Source: 2-02-FULL-45-10 sp964478235
GTDB lineage: Bacteria; Patescibacteriota; Patescibacteriia; Magasanikbacterales; GWA2-37-8
DNA length: 64,000 bases
Direction of reading: 5' to 3'
NCBI GenBank assembly: GCA_964478235.1
Contig: CAYZGX010000003.1
Location: 1-64,000, forward strand
Under the pieces are notes generated by a model. It worked only from the letters and a program-made list of their open reading frames with translations, had not been told where the DNA came from and did no database searches. Below are positions 23,660 through 32,595 of the stretch, one piece after another; position 1 is the stretch's first letter, and every line of letters begins with the position of its first letter. The translations under genes were made by a program, and so were the position numbers.

Positions 23660-26600
23660 ATGGTAAGGAGTTTTCGTACATTTTTTATACTCACACTCAT
23701 CGCCCTGCTTGGTTTTAACCAAGCGTCTTTTGCTGTTGCGCAAACAACAACTAGTATTGATATTGGAATGACTATTCCAGGCACCGCTGGTGGCGGAGGT
23801 GGTGGAGGCGGTGGTAATAGTGATCCATTGCCAGAAACAGATAATTCGCCGTCTATCGGATCCGTGGTGGCGACTCCAGGATCAGTCTCGGCACAGATTA
23901 CTTGGACAGCCAGTGACGATAAAGGCATTAGTGGTGTTACGTTGGAATACGGAACAACCGAATCATACGGCTCAAATGGTACGGTCAGCGGAGCCTACCT
24001 CGCCAATCTCGCCGGCTTAAGTGCTAGTACACAATATTTTTTTAGAATTAGAGTAACCGACAGTATTGGCCAGGTGGCTAGTTATACCGGCTCATTTACC
24101 ACTAGCGCAGCTGCAGATACAACCGCTCCCAATGTGAGTGGAATTGTGGCAACAACTAATGTTACTACTGCCACGATACGGTGGGTGCTCAGCGAAACTG
24201 GAACCAGCGAAGTAGCCTATGGTCTGACAACAAGCTATGGTCAGAATAGTAGTTCTGAATCAGGTTCAGCAACGAATCACCTAACAACACTGAGCGGTTT
24301 GGTTGCCAACACAACCTATCATTTTAGAATTTCAGCCACCGACAGTAGTGGTAACAGCACAACCACAATTGATGCGGTATTTACCACGCTCGCCGACACC
24401 GTGGCGCCAGCCAACCCAACCAACGTCTCAGCTGTCACTTCAACCAGCGATATCACACTCGCCTGGACCAATCCACCAGACGGTGATTTTACAAGTATTA
24501 CCATCGTGCGCAAAACTGGTAGTGCCCCAACCGCAATTGGTGATGGTACCAGTGTCTATGTCGGCAGTGGTCAAACTTTTGTTGATGCCACTGTTTCTTC
24601 GGGCGTCCTATACTATTACACACTGTTTGCTTCTGACAGTTCGGGCAATGTAAGTGGTGGTGTGTCAGTAAACGGCCGCGTGACTGCTCCGGTGGTAAAT
24701 GAAATTTGTAACAACAACATTGACGACAATAGTAACGGCCAAACTGATTGTAGTGACTCGGCGTGTACCGCCTCTGCTATTTGTCAGCCACAGATAGAAA
24801 TTTGTACCAATAGTATTGATGACGATAGCGATGGATTAATTGATTGCGCTGATTCAACCTGTACTGGGGCAAGTGTTTGCGCGGTTACGACCGAAATTTG
24901 TACCAATAGTATTGATGATAATAATAACGGGCAAACTGATTGTGCTGATGTTGCCTGTTTTGGTGTTTTGGCTTGTCAAAAAGATGATGACGGCTATGTT
25001 CCGCCAACCAGCACGGTACCAGGAGGGGCTCGTCTCAATATTGGCGACCTCTTATTTTGGGGCGACGGCCGAAGAGTAGCTTTGCAGGTTAATAATGGGG
25101 TTGTGACGAGCTTAGCCGCCCACACAGTATCAGTTGGGCTTCGTAAATCATCGCTCGTGGACACAACTCCAATAAGTGTTATTTTAAAAAACGATAGTGC
25201 AAGCTATAGAATGGTATATGATTCGGGGAGCGAGGCTTACTACACTGACATTGTCTTTCCGCCTGTTGGTCGCCATAGCGTAGGTGTAGAAGTAAATTAC
25301 GGTGCCGGACAAGTAGATGTCATTCCGTTTGTTTTTGAGAGTTTGCCTTTTGGTATAGTCCAAAGCGGCGGTCGTTTGGTCAAGGAAGCAACGGTGACCC
25401 TCACCACCGAGAGCGGGCAAGTGGTAGCTGTCGCGGGGAATCCCCACACCACTACTGTTAACGGGTCATATGGTTGGGTAGTACAAAACGGCAGATATAT
25501 ATTGCGGGTAACTGGCGAAGATTATTATCCACGAGTGACGACGGTTTTTCAGGTAAGCAATAATGTCGTCAATCAAACATTAGAGCTAGTTGAGCGACCA
25601 CCAGATCTGCTAGATGATATTAGCACCACCTCAACCTTGGCTGAAAACGCTACAGCCATTGCTAAAAACTTGGGTAAACAAGCCGGCGCTGTCGCTGAGC
25701 TCGGTGTTCAGCGCGCTAAAGATGCCGCTCAAGCAGTACGGGTCATCAAAAACGACCCAGCTGTTCAACAGGCCGCGAGTCAGGTTGTCGCCCCAACCGC
25801 CGTTGGTATCTTTGCTTTGAGCACCTTTACGGTCGTGAGTTGGAGCAGTATCTTGCCGTTCTTGCGCTTCCTCTTCTTGCAGCCACTCATGCTGCTTGGT
25901 TTACGTCGACGCGCTAAATGGGGTCAAGTCTATAACACCCTTACCAAATTACCGATTGATTTAGCCACTATTCGTTTGTTTGATGCCGAGAAAAATCGTG
26001 TACTGCAGGCAAAAGTGACCGATAAAGAAGGACGTTACGCTTTTGTGGTTAATCCGGGTAAATATCGCATGGAAGTTATTAAAAACGGTTTTGCCTTCCC
26101 CTCTGTTCTTTTGGCTGGAGTCAAAAGCGATGGTCGTCGACCAGATATTTATCATGGTGAAATTATTGAAGTGTCCGAGCAGGGGGCGGTTATCACCGCT
26201 AGCATTCCGCTTGACCCAGCTGGTGAATATAAAAAGCCAACTCGTTTGATATTTCAAAAAATTGGTCGGGTGTTTCAAGCGGCCTTGTCTTGGCTTGGTC
26301 TCATCGTCACTCTCGCCTCATTATATATTTCCCCACGTTGGTATGTTTGGGTTTTGGCAGTGGTACATATTCTGTTCTTCTTCATGTTCCGTCGCTTGGC
26401 AGTGCCACCAAAGGTAAAAAGTTGGGGTATTGTCTACGATGCGGCCACCAAAAAGCCAATCGGTCGCGCTGTGGCTCGCTTGTTCAATTCCGAATTTAAC
26501 AAGTTGGTCTCAACCCAAGTCACCGACGGCAGTGGTCGCTATTACTTCTTAGCGAGTGATGATAAATATTATGTCACCTATGATCATCCGGAATACAAAC

Positions 26601-26980
26601 AAGAAAAAACTGGTGTACTTGATCTAACTGGTCAGAAAACCGACCATATCGCTGTTGATATTGGTTTGGTAAAAGGCCAAGATGAACCAAGAGCGCCCCT
26701 CGCTCCGTCGGCACCAGTTGTTACTCCAGCACCCGAAGTGCCTCCGCCAGCAACCAATCAGAAACTGCCGGAAGCCCCACCGAGCGCTCCGGTAGTGTCA
26801 GAAACTGCATCAGCTGTAGCTACACCGATTGATCTGAATAACCCGCCTGAGCCCACCCCAGAAGCAGTGGTTTCGCACATTGATTTGGCTAATCCACCCG
26901 AACCATCAGCCCCAAACTCATTACCACATATTGATTTAGCCAACCCACCAGAACCAGGCGAAGAAAAAAAAGCACCATAA
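23660..26980 (+). CDS. Large multidomain surface protein (Fn3, Asp/Cys repeats, Cna-B/carboxypeptidase-regulatory-like domains)
   Basis: 1106 residues. Order: signal peptide; Gly run (about 45-53); at least three fibronectin-III-like domains (residues about 65-350); three Cys/Asp repeats, each EICxNxIDDxxxGxxDCxDxxC (about 355-450), that look calcium- or metal-binding; a beta domain; a regulatory-like domain (GRLVKEATVTLTTESGQVV); a membrane helix near 730; two more regulatory-like domains flanking hydrophobic helices near 900; and a Pro-rich tail with IDLxNPPEP three times. It ends the surface operon. Likely an adhesion or cell-envelope structure; function is not known. Confidence 0.83.
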   Translation: MVRSFRTFFILTLIALLGFNQASFAVAQTTTSIDIGMTIPGTAGGGGGGGGGNSDPLPETDNSPSIGSVVATPGSVSAQITWTASDDKGISGVTLEYGTTESYGSNGTVSGAYLANLAGLSASTQYFFRIRVTDSIGQVASYTGSFTTSAAADTTAPNVSGIVATTNVTTATIRWVLSETGTSEVAYGLTTSYGQNSSSESGSATNHLTTLSGLVANTTYHFRISATDSSGNSTTTIDAVFTTLADTVAPANPTNVSAVTSTSDITLAWTNPPDGDFTSITIVRKTGSAPTAIGDGTSVYVGSGQTFVDATVSSGVLYYYTLFASDSSGNVSGGVSVNGRVTAPVVNEICNNNIDDNSNGQTDCSDSACTASAICQPQIEICTNSIDDDSDGLIDCADSTCTGASVCAVTTEICTNSIDDNNNGQTDCADVACFGVLACQKDDDGYVPPTSTVPGGARLNIGDLLFWGDGRRVALQVNNGVVTSLAAHTVSVGLRKSSLVDTTPISVILKNDSASYRMVYDSGSEAYYTDIVFPPVGRHSVGVEVNYGAGQVDVIPFVFESLPFGIVQSGGRLVKEATVTLTTESGQVVAVAGNPHTTTVNGSYGWVVQNGRYILRVTGEDYYPRVTTVFQVSNNVVNQTLELVERPPDLLDDISTTSTLAENATAIAKNLGKQAGAVAELGVQRAKDAAQAVRVIKNDPAVQQAASQVVAPTAVGIFALSTFTVVSWSSILPFLRFLFLQPLMLLGLRRRAKWGQVYNTLTKLPIDLATIRLFDAEKNRVLQAKVTDKEGRYAFVVNPGKYRMEVIKNGFAFPSVLLAGVKSDGRRPDIYHGEIIEVSEQGAVITASIPLDPAGEYKKPTRLIFQKIGRVFQAALSWLGLIVTLASLYISPRWYVWVLAVVHILFFFMFRRLAVPPKVKSWGIVYDAATKKPIGRAVARLFNSEFNKLVSTQVTDGSGRYYFLASDDKYYVTYDHPEYKQEKTGVLDLTGQKTDHIAVDIGLVKGQDEPRAPLAPSAPVVTPAPEVPPPATNQKLPEAPPSAPVVSETASAVATPIDLNNPPEPTPEAVVSHIDLANPPEPSAPNSLPHIDLANPPEPGEEKKAP

Positions 26981-26992
26981 GGGTGCTTTTTT
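26964..26992. terminator. Terminator after the surface-protein operon
   Basis: AGCACC-ATAA-GGGTGCTTTTTT preceded by a run of A; it can also terminate the convergent tRNA-Ala transcript. Confidence 0.88.
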
Positions 26993-26998
26993 GTTTGG

Positions 26999-27072
26999 TG
27001 GACCTGAGGGGATTTGAACCCCTGACCTTTCCCATGCCATGGGAACGCTCTAGCCAGCTGAGCTACAGGCCC
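26999..27072 (-). tRNA. tRNA-Ala (GGC)
   Basis: On the minus strand: acceptor GGGCCTG/CAGGTCC, discriminator A, D-arm GCTC...GAGC, anticodon stem TTCCC/GGGAA with loop ATGGCAT (GGC), T-arm AGGGG-TTCAAAT-CCCCT. CCA is not encoded. Confidence 0.95.
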
Positions 27073-27125
27073 GTTTAAGGCAGGGGCATTATAAAAACTT
27101 TTTGGGCGGCTGTCAACGGAGAGCC

Positions 27126-27154
27126 TTGCTTTTTAAGCCATTTTCAGCTATAGT
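27126..27154 (+). promoter_or_regulatory. Promoter of ychF
   Basis: TTGCTT (27126-27131), 17-nt spacer, TATAGT (27149-27154); leader about 17 nt. Confidence 0.65.
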
Positions 27155-27177
27155 GAGGCTACTTATTATCTTTTCTT

Positions 27178-28248
27178 ATGTCATTTTCCATTGGTATCGT
27201 CGGCTTGCCGAATGTTGGCAAATCAACCCTTTTTAACGCCCTCACCCGCAGTAAGCAGGCGCTCGCCGCCAACTATCCGTTTGCGACCATCGACCCTAAT
27301 GTTGGGGTGGTAGAAGTCCCTGATGCTCGTTTGTCGGCCCTCACCAAGACTTCTAGTTCAGTCAAAACTATCCCAACTACAATTGAATTTATCGATATCG
27401 CCGGCATTGTGAAGGGTGCTTCTGAAGGCGAAGGTTTGGGTAATAAATTTTTATCACACATTCGCGAGGTTGATGCTATCGCTCAAGTTGTGCGCGCTTT
27501 TTCTGATGATAATATCATCCATGTTCATAATCGCGTTGATCCCAAAGACGATGCAGCGATTATCAATACCGAATTGGCTCTCGCTGATCTGCAAACTGTG
27601 GAAAAACGCTTGGAAAATGCTAAACGCATGATGAAGGGTGTTGGTGCTAAAGAATATGGGCCACAAGCTGAGCTTTTTCAGCGTGTCAACGACCATTTAC
27701 AGCAAGGTTTGCCAGCCCGTGAACTCTCCTATACTGATGAAGAGATGGTTTTAATGCGTGACCTGCATCTCCTTACGATGAAACCGATGCTTTACGTCGT
27801 CAATGTTGACGAAGGAGCAAGTAATACACCAAAAATTAGTGAAGCCGCTGCTCAAATTGAAATCTCAGCTAAAATTGAAGCTGAAGTGGCCGACCTGTCT
27901 CCAGAAGAAGCGACCGCTTTTCTCAAAGAGCTTGGTATTACTCAAACCGGTCTTGATAAACTTATTGTTGCTGGCTATAAACTTCTTAATCTCGTTACTT
28001 ATTTCACCTCTGGCCCCGAAGAAACTCGCGCTTGGACAGTTAAAGAAAATACAACCGCACCAAATGCTGCTGGGGTAATTCACACTGACTTCATTAAAGG
28101 CTTTGTTAAGGCGGATGTTATTAACTGGAAAGACTTCGTTGATAACGCTGGCTGGAGTAAAGTCAAAGAAACTGGTAAACTACGTCTAGAGGGCAAAGAC
28201 TATATCGTCAAAGATGGCGATGTTTGTTACTTCCATATTGCTAAATAA
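27178..28248 (+). CDS. ychF: Redox-regulated ATPase YchF (Obg/OLA1 family)
   Basis: Universal P-loop NTPase of the Obg family that prefers ATP and binds ribosomes. 356 residues: Walker A GLPNVGKSTLFNALT, the family-specific NYPFATIDPNVGVV, G3 DIAGIVKGASEGEGLGN, and a C-terminal TGS-like domain (LVTYFTSGPEETRAWTV...FVKADVI). The start MSFSIGIVGLPNVGKS is standard. It is followed 18 nt later by the VIT-family transporter. Confidence 0.97.
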   Translation: MSFSIGIVGLPNVGKSTLFNALTRSKQALAANYPFATIDPNVGVVEVPDARLSALTKTSSSVKTIPTTIEFIDIAGIVKGASEGEGLGNKFLSHIREVDAIAQVVRAFSDDNIIHVHNRVDPKDDAAIINTELALADLQTVEKRLENAKRMMKGVGAKEYGPQAELFQRVNDHLQQGLPARELSYTDEEMVLMRDLHLLTMKPMLYVVNVDEGASNTPKISEAAAQIEISAKIEAEVADLSPEEATAFLKELGITQTGLDKLIVAGYKLLNLVTYFTSGPEETRAWTVKENTTAPNAAGVIHTDFIKGFVKADVINWKDFVDNAGWSKVKETGKLRLEGKDYIVKDGDVCYFHIAK

Positions 28249-28266
28249 CAATACTTTATTGTGGGC

Positions 28267-28983
28267 ATGCACCATAACCCTAATTTTATCCATCACAAAA
28301 AAGATACGCTCGCTACATCAGTAGTGCGCGAGATTATTTTTGGAATGGAAGATGGTTTGGTGTCGACGATGGGTGCTGTCACCGGCATTGCGGCTGCGAG
28401 CCAAGATCATTTTATCGTGGTGTTATCAGGTCTGGTTATTATTGCTGTTGAGTCAGTATCAATGGGTGTCGGTTCGTATTTATCGACCAAATCAGAAAAA
28501 GAAATTGACGAACGAAAATTACACGAAGAAAAAATCGAGCTTAAAAAATTTCCTGAAGAAGAAGAAATTGAGTTGGCGGAGATGTATGTGGCTGACGGTT
28601 GGCCAAAAACTCTCGCCAAAGATATGGCTGCAACAGCTGCAAAAAACAAAAAATTATTTTTACAAGAAATGGCCTATCGCGAGCTCAAAGTGTTCCCCGA
28701 CCAAATGGAACACCCGCTTCAGAACGGCATCTCTATGGGAGTGGCCTATGTAATTGGTGGTACTATCGCTTTACTGCCGTATATTTTTATTAAAAACGTT
28801 CCGACAGCCATCACCTACTCCGTCATAATTACTCTAATTAGTTTATTTATGCTGGGGGCTGGTACAACCAGGTTTTCTAAGCGCAGTTGGTGGAAAGCAG
28901 GCCTTGAAATGCTCATTCTCGCGAGCGTCGCCGCTGGGTTTGGGTATGGAGCAGGTCAATTAGCAGAACTGATTTTGCAGTAA
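28267..28983 (+). CDS. VIT1/CCC1-family iron/manganese transporter
   Basis: Predicted metal transporter related to vacuolar iron transporters. 238 residues from the ATG (a GTG two codons upstream is also possible). Features: first helix REIIFGMEDGLVSTMGAVTGIAAAS (family FGxxDGLVSxLGxxxG), second VESVSMGVGSYLSTKSEKE, a charged cytosolic helical hairpin with many Glu (metal-binding domain in the family), and three C-terminal helices. It would move Fe2+/Mn2+ out of the cytosol. Probably co-transcribed with ychF. Confidence 0.92.
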   Translation: MHHNPNFIHHKKDTLATSVVREIIFGMEDGLVSTMGAVTGIAAASQDHFIVVLSGLVIIAVESVSMGVGSYLSTKSEKEIDERKLHEEKIELKKFPEEEEIELAEMYVADGWPKTLAKDMAATAAKNKKLFLQEMAYRELKVFPDQMEHPLQNGISMGVAYVIGGTIALLPYIFIKNVPTAITYSVIITLISLFMLGAGTTRFSKRSWWKAGLEMLILASVAAGFGYGAGQLAELILQ

Positions 28984-28999
28984 TACTAATTTTTTTACT

Positions 29000-29533
29000 A
29001 TGCAAATAAAACCAGCAGCCATAGGCGGCATAACAGCACTTTTATTGGTTGGTGCTGGATGTGAAATGCAAAACACTGTACCAAATAATGCTACCCAACA
29101 AGAAGAAGCGCAAGCAGAAACCGCCCCAGCAGTAGGCACAGAGCGGCGCGCTACGCAGCCAACAGCTCCAGCTAGTCGCCAGGCAACACCAGACAATGGT
29201 GATAGTGAAGAGTTAAAAACCAACCCAGGTCTCACACAAGCTGAAAACCTCTTTGAGCAGTACCGAACGCGCATGACTCTGGCAGCAGTTGCAGCAGCAC
29301 CAAAAATCGCCCCTTTGTACGATAAGCCAGATTGGGCGAATTATGAACCCTACGCCAAAGCTATGTATGACGAGGGTTTAGTTGCCTCCAAAGCTTTGCT
29401 TGAGGCCACTAACGCCTTTGAGAATAAAGAATCAGGGGCAGAAGTGCTCATTGCCAAAGCAAACACAGCAATGAAATTATTTTTAGAAAAAATTCAGGCC
29501 TTTGAAGCGCGTTGGGCGGTTTCTGGTCAATAA
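29000..29533 (+). CDS. Predicted lipoprotein, helical (177 aa)
   Basis: Unrecognised family. The N-terminus IGGITALLLVGAGC has a signal peptide and lipobox-type Cys at about residue 21, followed by a disordered Ala/Pro/Gln/Thr linker and a helical C-terminal domain (LTQAENLFEQYRTRMTLAAVAA...ALLEATNAFENKE). It lies 16 nt after the VIT transporter and 9 nt before a second lipoprotein, so the three probably form one operon. Confidence 0.78.
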   Translation: MQIKPAAIGGITALLLVGAGCEMQNTVPNNATQQEEAQAETAPAVGTERRATQPTAPASRQATPDNGDSEELKTNPGLTQAENLFEQYRTRMTLAAVAAAPKIAPLYDKPDWANYEPYAKAMYDEGLVASKALLEATNAFENKESGAEVLIAKANTAMKLFLEKIQAFEARWAVSGQ

Positions 29534-29542
29534 ATATACTCT

Positions 29543-29926
29543 ATGAAAAAATTAGCGACAGTACTAGTGGGGCTTGTGTTGTTAGGTGGTGGTTGTGCTC
29601 CAACAGCACCAACCCCAGTCTCAGAAAATACCGAAGAAGCTGTTCAGGCAAGAATGTCAGGGCAGATTACTCAGATTGTTGATGATAGCACCTTTATTAT
29701 TCTCAAAAAGAGCCCAGAAACCGGTGAAGACACTACTGAAAAAATTAGCGTTACCTATAATGAAAAAACACGTTTTGCAGTACCTGATGGATCGGGTATT
29801 GGGGCACCGATTGCCAAGCCGCAGATTGAAGCGGGGATGGTGGTTGAAGTGCAAGGTGAGCTAGAAGTTGGCTTAGACCCGTACGCAATGCTGTTTGCTA
29901 ATAATATTATCTTCAACGCCGAATAA
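29543..29926 (+). CDS. Predicted lipoprotein, beta domain (127 aa)
   Basis: Unrecognised family. MKKLATVLVGLVLLGGGC is a signal peptide with a lipobox-type Cys at residue 18. After a short Pro/Thr linker comes a beta-rich domain (SGQITQIVDDSTFIILKK...EKISVTYNEKTRF...GMVVEVQGELEVG) that looks OB-like. Last gene of the ychF-VIT-lipoprotein run, before a terminator. Confidence 0.78.
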   Translation: MKKLATVLVGLVLLGGGCAPTAPTPVSENTEEAVQARMSGQITQIVDDSTFIILKKSPETGEDTTEKISVTYNEKTRFAVPDGSGIGAPIAKPQIEAGMVVEVQGELEVGLDPYAMLFANNIIFNAE

Positions 29927-29935
29927 AGAAAAAAC

Positions 29936-29965
29936 AAAAAACCGACCACGAAGGTCGGTTTTTTT
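29936..29965. terminator. Bidirectional terminator (lipoprotein / methyltransferase)
   Basis: AAAAACCGACC-ACGAA-GGTCGGTTTTTTT between convergent genes. Confidence 0.9.
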
Positions 29966-29967
29966 AT

Positions 29968-31164
29968 TTAACCCTTGTAGATAAATTTCCAAATTTCACG
30001 CCCGACATGCTGGCCGGGACGATCGTAGAGAACATAAGGCTCACGGGAAATGTCGCTTGGTAAAAGCGGTTGTGGTTTGAAGCCAAGCGAGGCAATCGCG
30101 GGTACTGTTTTTTCGGCAGTACGAACAAGATCTTTGCCGGCACGAAAGCGCGGTAAAATAAAAACAATTTGAGCACCGGGCTTTAGTATGGAGACAAGAG
30201 AAGAAAATGTTTTTTGGTACAGTACAACTAATTCAGCAGTATTTTTTTTGAGTGCCTCTGCTGTTTCAAAACCCTTGAGTGGTGGGCCAAGAAACGGTTC
30301 AGTCATAACACCGTCGATGCTATGAGCTGGAATGTTTTTTGGAACCGAGCGAATATCATGTTCAAAAACGGTCATAGCTGGAGAAGTGTGTGGGGCAATA
30401 TGAGTATGCAACCAAGTGTTGTTGGTGTTGGTGTCGGCAATCGCTTTGGCGCTAATATCGCTGCCAAATAGCTTAGTATAACCAAGTAAAGTCGCCTCCA
30501 TAAGCGTGGTGCCAGAACCACACGATGGGTCGTAGAGTGTAGCGGTTTTTGGCAAGCCAAGACAATTAATCATCATGATGGCTAGTTTGGGCGGAAGCAT
30601 TCCGCTCACATCATCGCGCCCTGGGCGGCCAAAATCGCGAGCACTAAGCGCTTCAAACGGCTGAACAGCGCGAGTTTGGGCAAGAGAAAACGTTGTGCCG
30701 GTTGGTAAAATGATAAACTCTGCTCCGCGCGAAAGAAGACCATTTTTTTCCACGGACACCGATGATAAATCAAGTTTTCCACGATTATCAACATAACGCA
30801 CCGACCGTCCTTCGGCTTTAAGTTTCTTTTTAATTTCTTTACCAAAATCCTCCAGTAATTTTCCGCTCAAGGTAAGTTTTTCACCAGGATAACTACTCAG
30901 ACCAAAAATAATTTTGCTATCTTGAACAAGCAGGCGTTCAAAAATAGTACTCAGCAACTCTTCGCGAGTGAGACCGAGAGCAATTTCTTGGGCAATTTTT
31001 ACTGTACCACCAAGCTCGGTGATTAATTTCTTTGGTTCACAAGTAAGCGTAGAGCCAAAAACAGCGTTCGCGAGCGGGGTAAACGTAGCAGTAGGAAATA
31101 AGCCAAACAACTCAGCCAAAGATAGCTTCGGCTCGTGTCCGGTGATAAACCAATAAGAGGACAT
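29968..31164 (-). CDS. Trm11/RlmKL-like RNA guanine-N2 methyltransferase
   Basis: 398-residue SAM-dependent methyltransferase. The N-terminal half resembles a THUMP-type RNA-binding region (SSYWFITGHEPKLSLAELFGLFP; FGLSSYPG). RPGRDDVSGMLPPKLAIMMIN precedes SAM motif I DPSCGSGTTLMEA; catalytic motif IV reads TEPFLGPPL, close to the (D/N)PPY class used for exocyclic N2-guanine methylation. The target is probably tRNA, by analogy with Trm11. I chose MSSYWFITGHEP as start because it aligns with the family N-terminus; a 31-codon upstream extension overlaps the neighbour. It is the last gene of the pilus operon. Confidence 0.85.
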   Translation of the reverse strand: MSSYWFITGHEPKLSLAELFGLFPTATFTPLANAVFGSTLTCEPKKLITELGGTVKIAQEIALGLTREELLSTIFERLLVQDSKIIFGLSSYPGEKLTLSGKLLEDFGKEIKKKLKAEGRSVRYVDNRGKLDLSSVSVEKNGLLSRGAEFIILPTGTTFSLAQTRAVQPFEALSARDFGRPGRDDVSGMLPPKLAIMMINCLGLPKTATLYDPSCGSGTTLMEATLLGYTKLFGSDISAKAIADTNTNNTWLHTHIAPHTSPAMTVFEHDIRSVPKNIPAHSIDGVMTEPFLGPPLKGFETAEALKKNTAELVVLYQKTFSSLVSILKPGAQIVFILPRFRAGKDLVRTAEKTVPAIASLGFKPQPLLPSDISREPYVLYDRPGQHVGREIWKFIYKG

Positions 31165-31171
31165 ATAATGC

Positions 31172-31504
31172 TTAGGATCGCGGAGTAGGAGTGGTAGTAG
31201 CTGGTCGAGGCACCGGAACAAAGACATTCCGAAGCGTTGAGGAGGGAACACTAGCATTATTCTTGAGAAGTATCAAGGTTCTAGCCTGATCAAAGGAATT
31301 TTGGTTAATAACGGTAATAACGGTGGCAAAATTAAGCACAGCAATAGTATCAGCGTCTTCCAGTGTTCGATAAATTTTAAGATAGATAAAATAGATACTA
31401 CCAACAGCGCTGGCGAGCAAAAAAGCCAGTGTCAAAATACTGACAATTCGCCAGCCAAGATAGGCGGTGGTTTTTTGTAGTTTTGGAAATTTAATTGACA
31501 GCAT
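31172..31504 (-). CDS. Small bitopic membrane protein in the pilus operon
   Basis: Unrecognised, 110 residues, with one membrane helix (ILTLAFLLASAVGSIYFIYL) after a short cytosolic N-terminus, a charged periplasmic-side helix and a Pro/Thr-rich C-terminus (PVPRPATTTPTPRS). It overlaps pilO by 14 nt. Position after pilN and pilO suggests a part in the inner-membrane assembly platform, in place of a PilP-type lipoprotein, but no sequence link is visible. Confidence 0.72.
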   Translation of the reverse strand: MLSIKFPKLQKTTAYLGWRIVSILTLAFLLASAVGSIYFIYLKIYRTLEDADTIAVLNFATVITVINQNSFDQARTLILLKNNASVPSSTLRNVFVPVPRPATTTPTPRS

Positions 31505-32039
31505 AGAGACTCATTTCAATGGTAGCGTTAATAAGTTGTTCAGTCGGACGATTTCTGTCTGACACACTACTCATTGTTAGGCGGTTAATAGAGATAAAAT
31601 AGGGAACTCGCTCCAGAGCGGTTATATAGGTAAGAACATTGGTGTAGCCGCCCGAGACAGATATAGAGAAAGTAATCTTTTTGTCAGTGATAGTATCGAG
31701 ATTGGAAGAAAGAACTTTGTAACTTAGTTTATTGTGAGAAGCGGTTTCTTCAAGCAGGGTAATCAAAGCGAGCTCGTTACCAAGAGTATAGAGATGATCG
31801 TCGAACGTCTCAAGCTGGTCTTTAATTTCGGCAATTTTTTTGACGGAAACTTTAGCGTTAGCACTTCGAGCGTAGCGCTGCTCAAGATAGAAGCGAAGAT
31901 TGTACGTTTCTTTATCGGCTTCATAAATCGCTTTGACCGTTGGCACCAAGATAAACCCAATAATAATCAACAAAATAACGCCAAAACTAGCTACCAGAGC
32001 CTGTATTTTCTGCCCAGTTGTCAGATGTGGTAATGGCAT
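31491..32039 (-). CDS. PilO-like type IV pilus assembly protein
   Basis: 182 residues with a short cytosolic N-terminus, one membrane helix (LVASFGVILLIIIGFILVPTV), a coiled coil, and a ferredoxin-like C-terminal domain (KKITFSISVSGGYTNVLTYITALERVPYFISINRLTM) as in PilO. PilO pairs with PilN to link the cytosolic PilM ring to the membrane platform. It is 4 nt downstream of pilN. Assignment is by architecture plus gene order, since PilO sequences diverge widely. Confidence 0.8.
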   Translation of the reverse strand: MPLPHLTTGQKIQALVASFGVILLIIIGFILVPTVKAIYEADKETYNLRFYLEQRYARSANAKVSVKKIAEIKDQLETFDDHLYTLGNELALITLLEETASHNKLSYKVLSSNLDTITDKKITFSISVSGGYTNVLTYITALERVPYFISINRLTMSSVSDRNRPTEQLINATIEMSLYAVN

Positions 32040-32043
32040 AAGG

Positions 32044-32595
32044 TTATGATTTTTTTAGCGGTGACGGTAAAGCAATCGATCCTTTAATTTCAAAACCAAC
32101 ATTCTCCTTTTGGAATAGCTGTGATTTTGGAGTAGAAACATTCTTGATCCAAGGGATAGTGGCTAAAATTTGCTGGAAATTAAGGAGGGCTGGGCGAGAT
32201 TCAGCGTTGCCAGTAATAAGAATCGTGTTATTTTTTCGATCAATATCAAGCACTTGAAGAGTAATAGTTGAAGGAATAACAGCAAACAGCTCCTGGAGAC
32301 GTTCAGAAATGATAGTGAAATCAGCTCCTGATAACGTCACTGATTTGGTCAGGCTGTTAATACGACGGACTTCTTGGTCGACCGCTGTTTGTTCACGATT
32401 AATAAGCAAGGTGCTGGTGGAAAGATCGGCCAAAGTTTGACTGATGATTAAAAGACCAAGTAAGTGGATGACGGTGATAAAAGAAAAAACCAAAATAGTT
32501 ATTTCCAAAAGTTCTTTAACGAAAATAAAACGCACTAAGTTTAAAAACTTTTTTCGTTTGTCTGGTGATAGTAAATTGAGGTGGAGAGTCTTCAT
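32044..32595 (-). CDS. PilN-like type IV pilus assembly protein
   Basis: 183 residues. The conserved short N-terminal motif LNLLSPDKRKK (PilN proteins carry xINLLPxxxR, which binds PilM) is followed by a membrane helix (ITILVFSFITVIHLLGLLI), a coiled coil and a C-terminal alpha/beta domain (ITLQVLDIDRKNNTILITGNAESRPALLNF). The start ATG overlaps the pilM stop (ATGA), indicating translational coupling. Confidence 0.86.
   Translation of the reverse strand: MKTLHLNLLSPDKRKKFLNLVRFIFVKELLEITILVFSFITVIHLLGLLIISQTLADLSTSTLLINREQTAVDQEVRRINSLTKSVTLSGADFTIISERLQELFAVIPSTITLQVLDIDRKNNTILITGNAESRPALLNFQQILATIPWIKNVSTPKSQLFQKENVGFEIKGSIALPSPLKKS

Noticed and set aside
23790..24020. Alternative frames in the surface-protein gene
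   Set aside because: The main 1106-codon frame with signal peptide and repeats explains the region.
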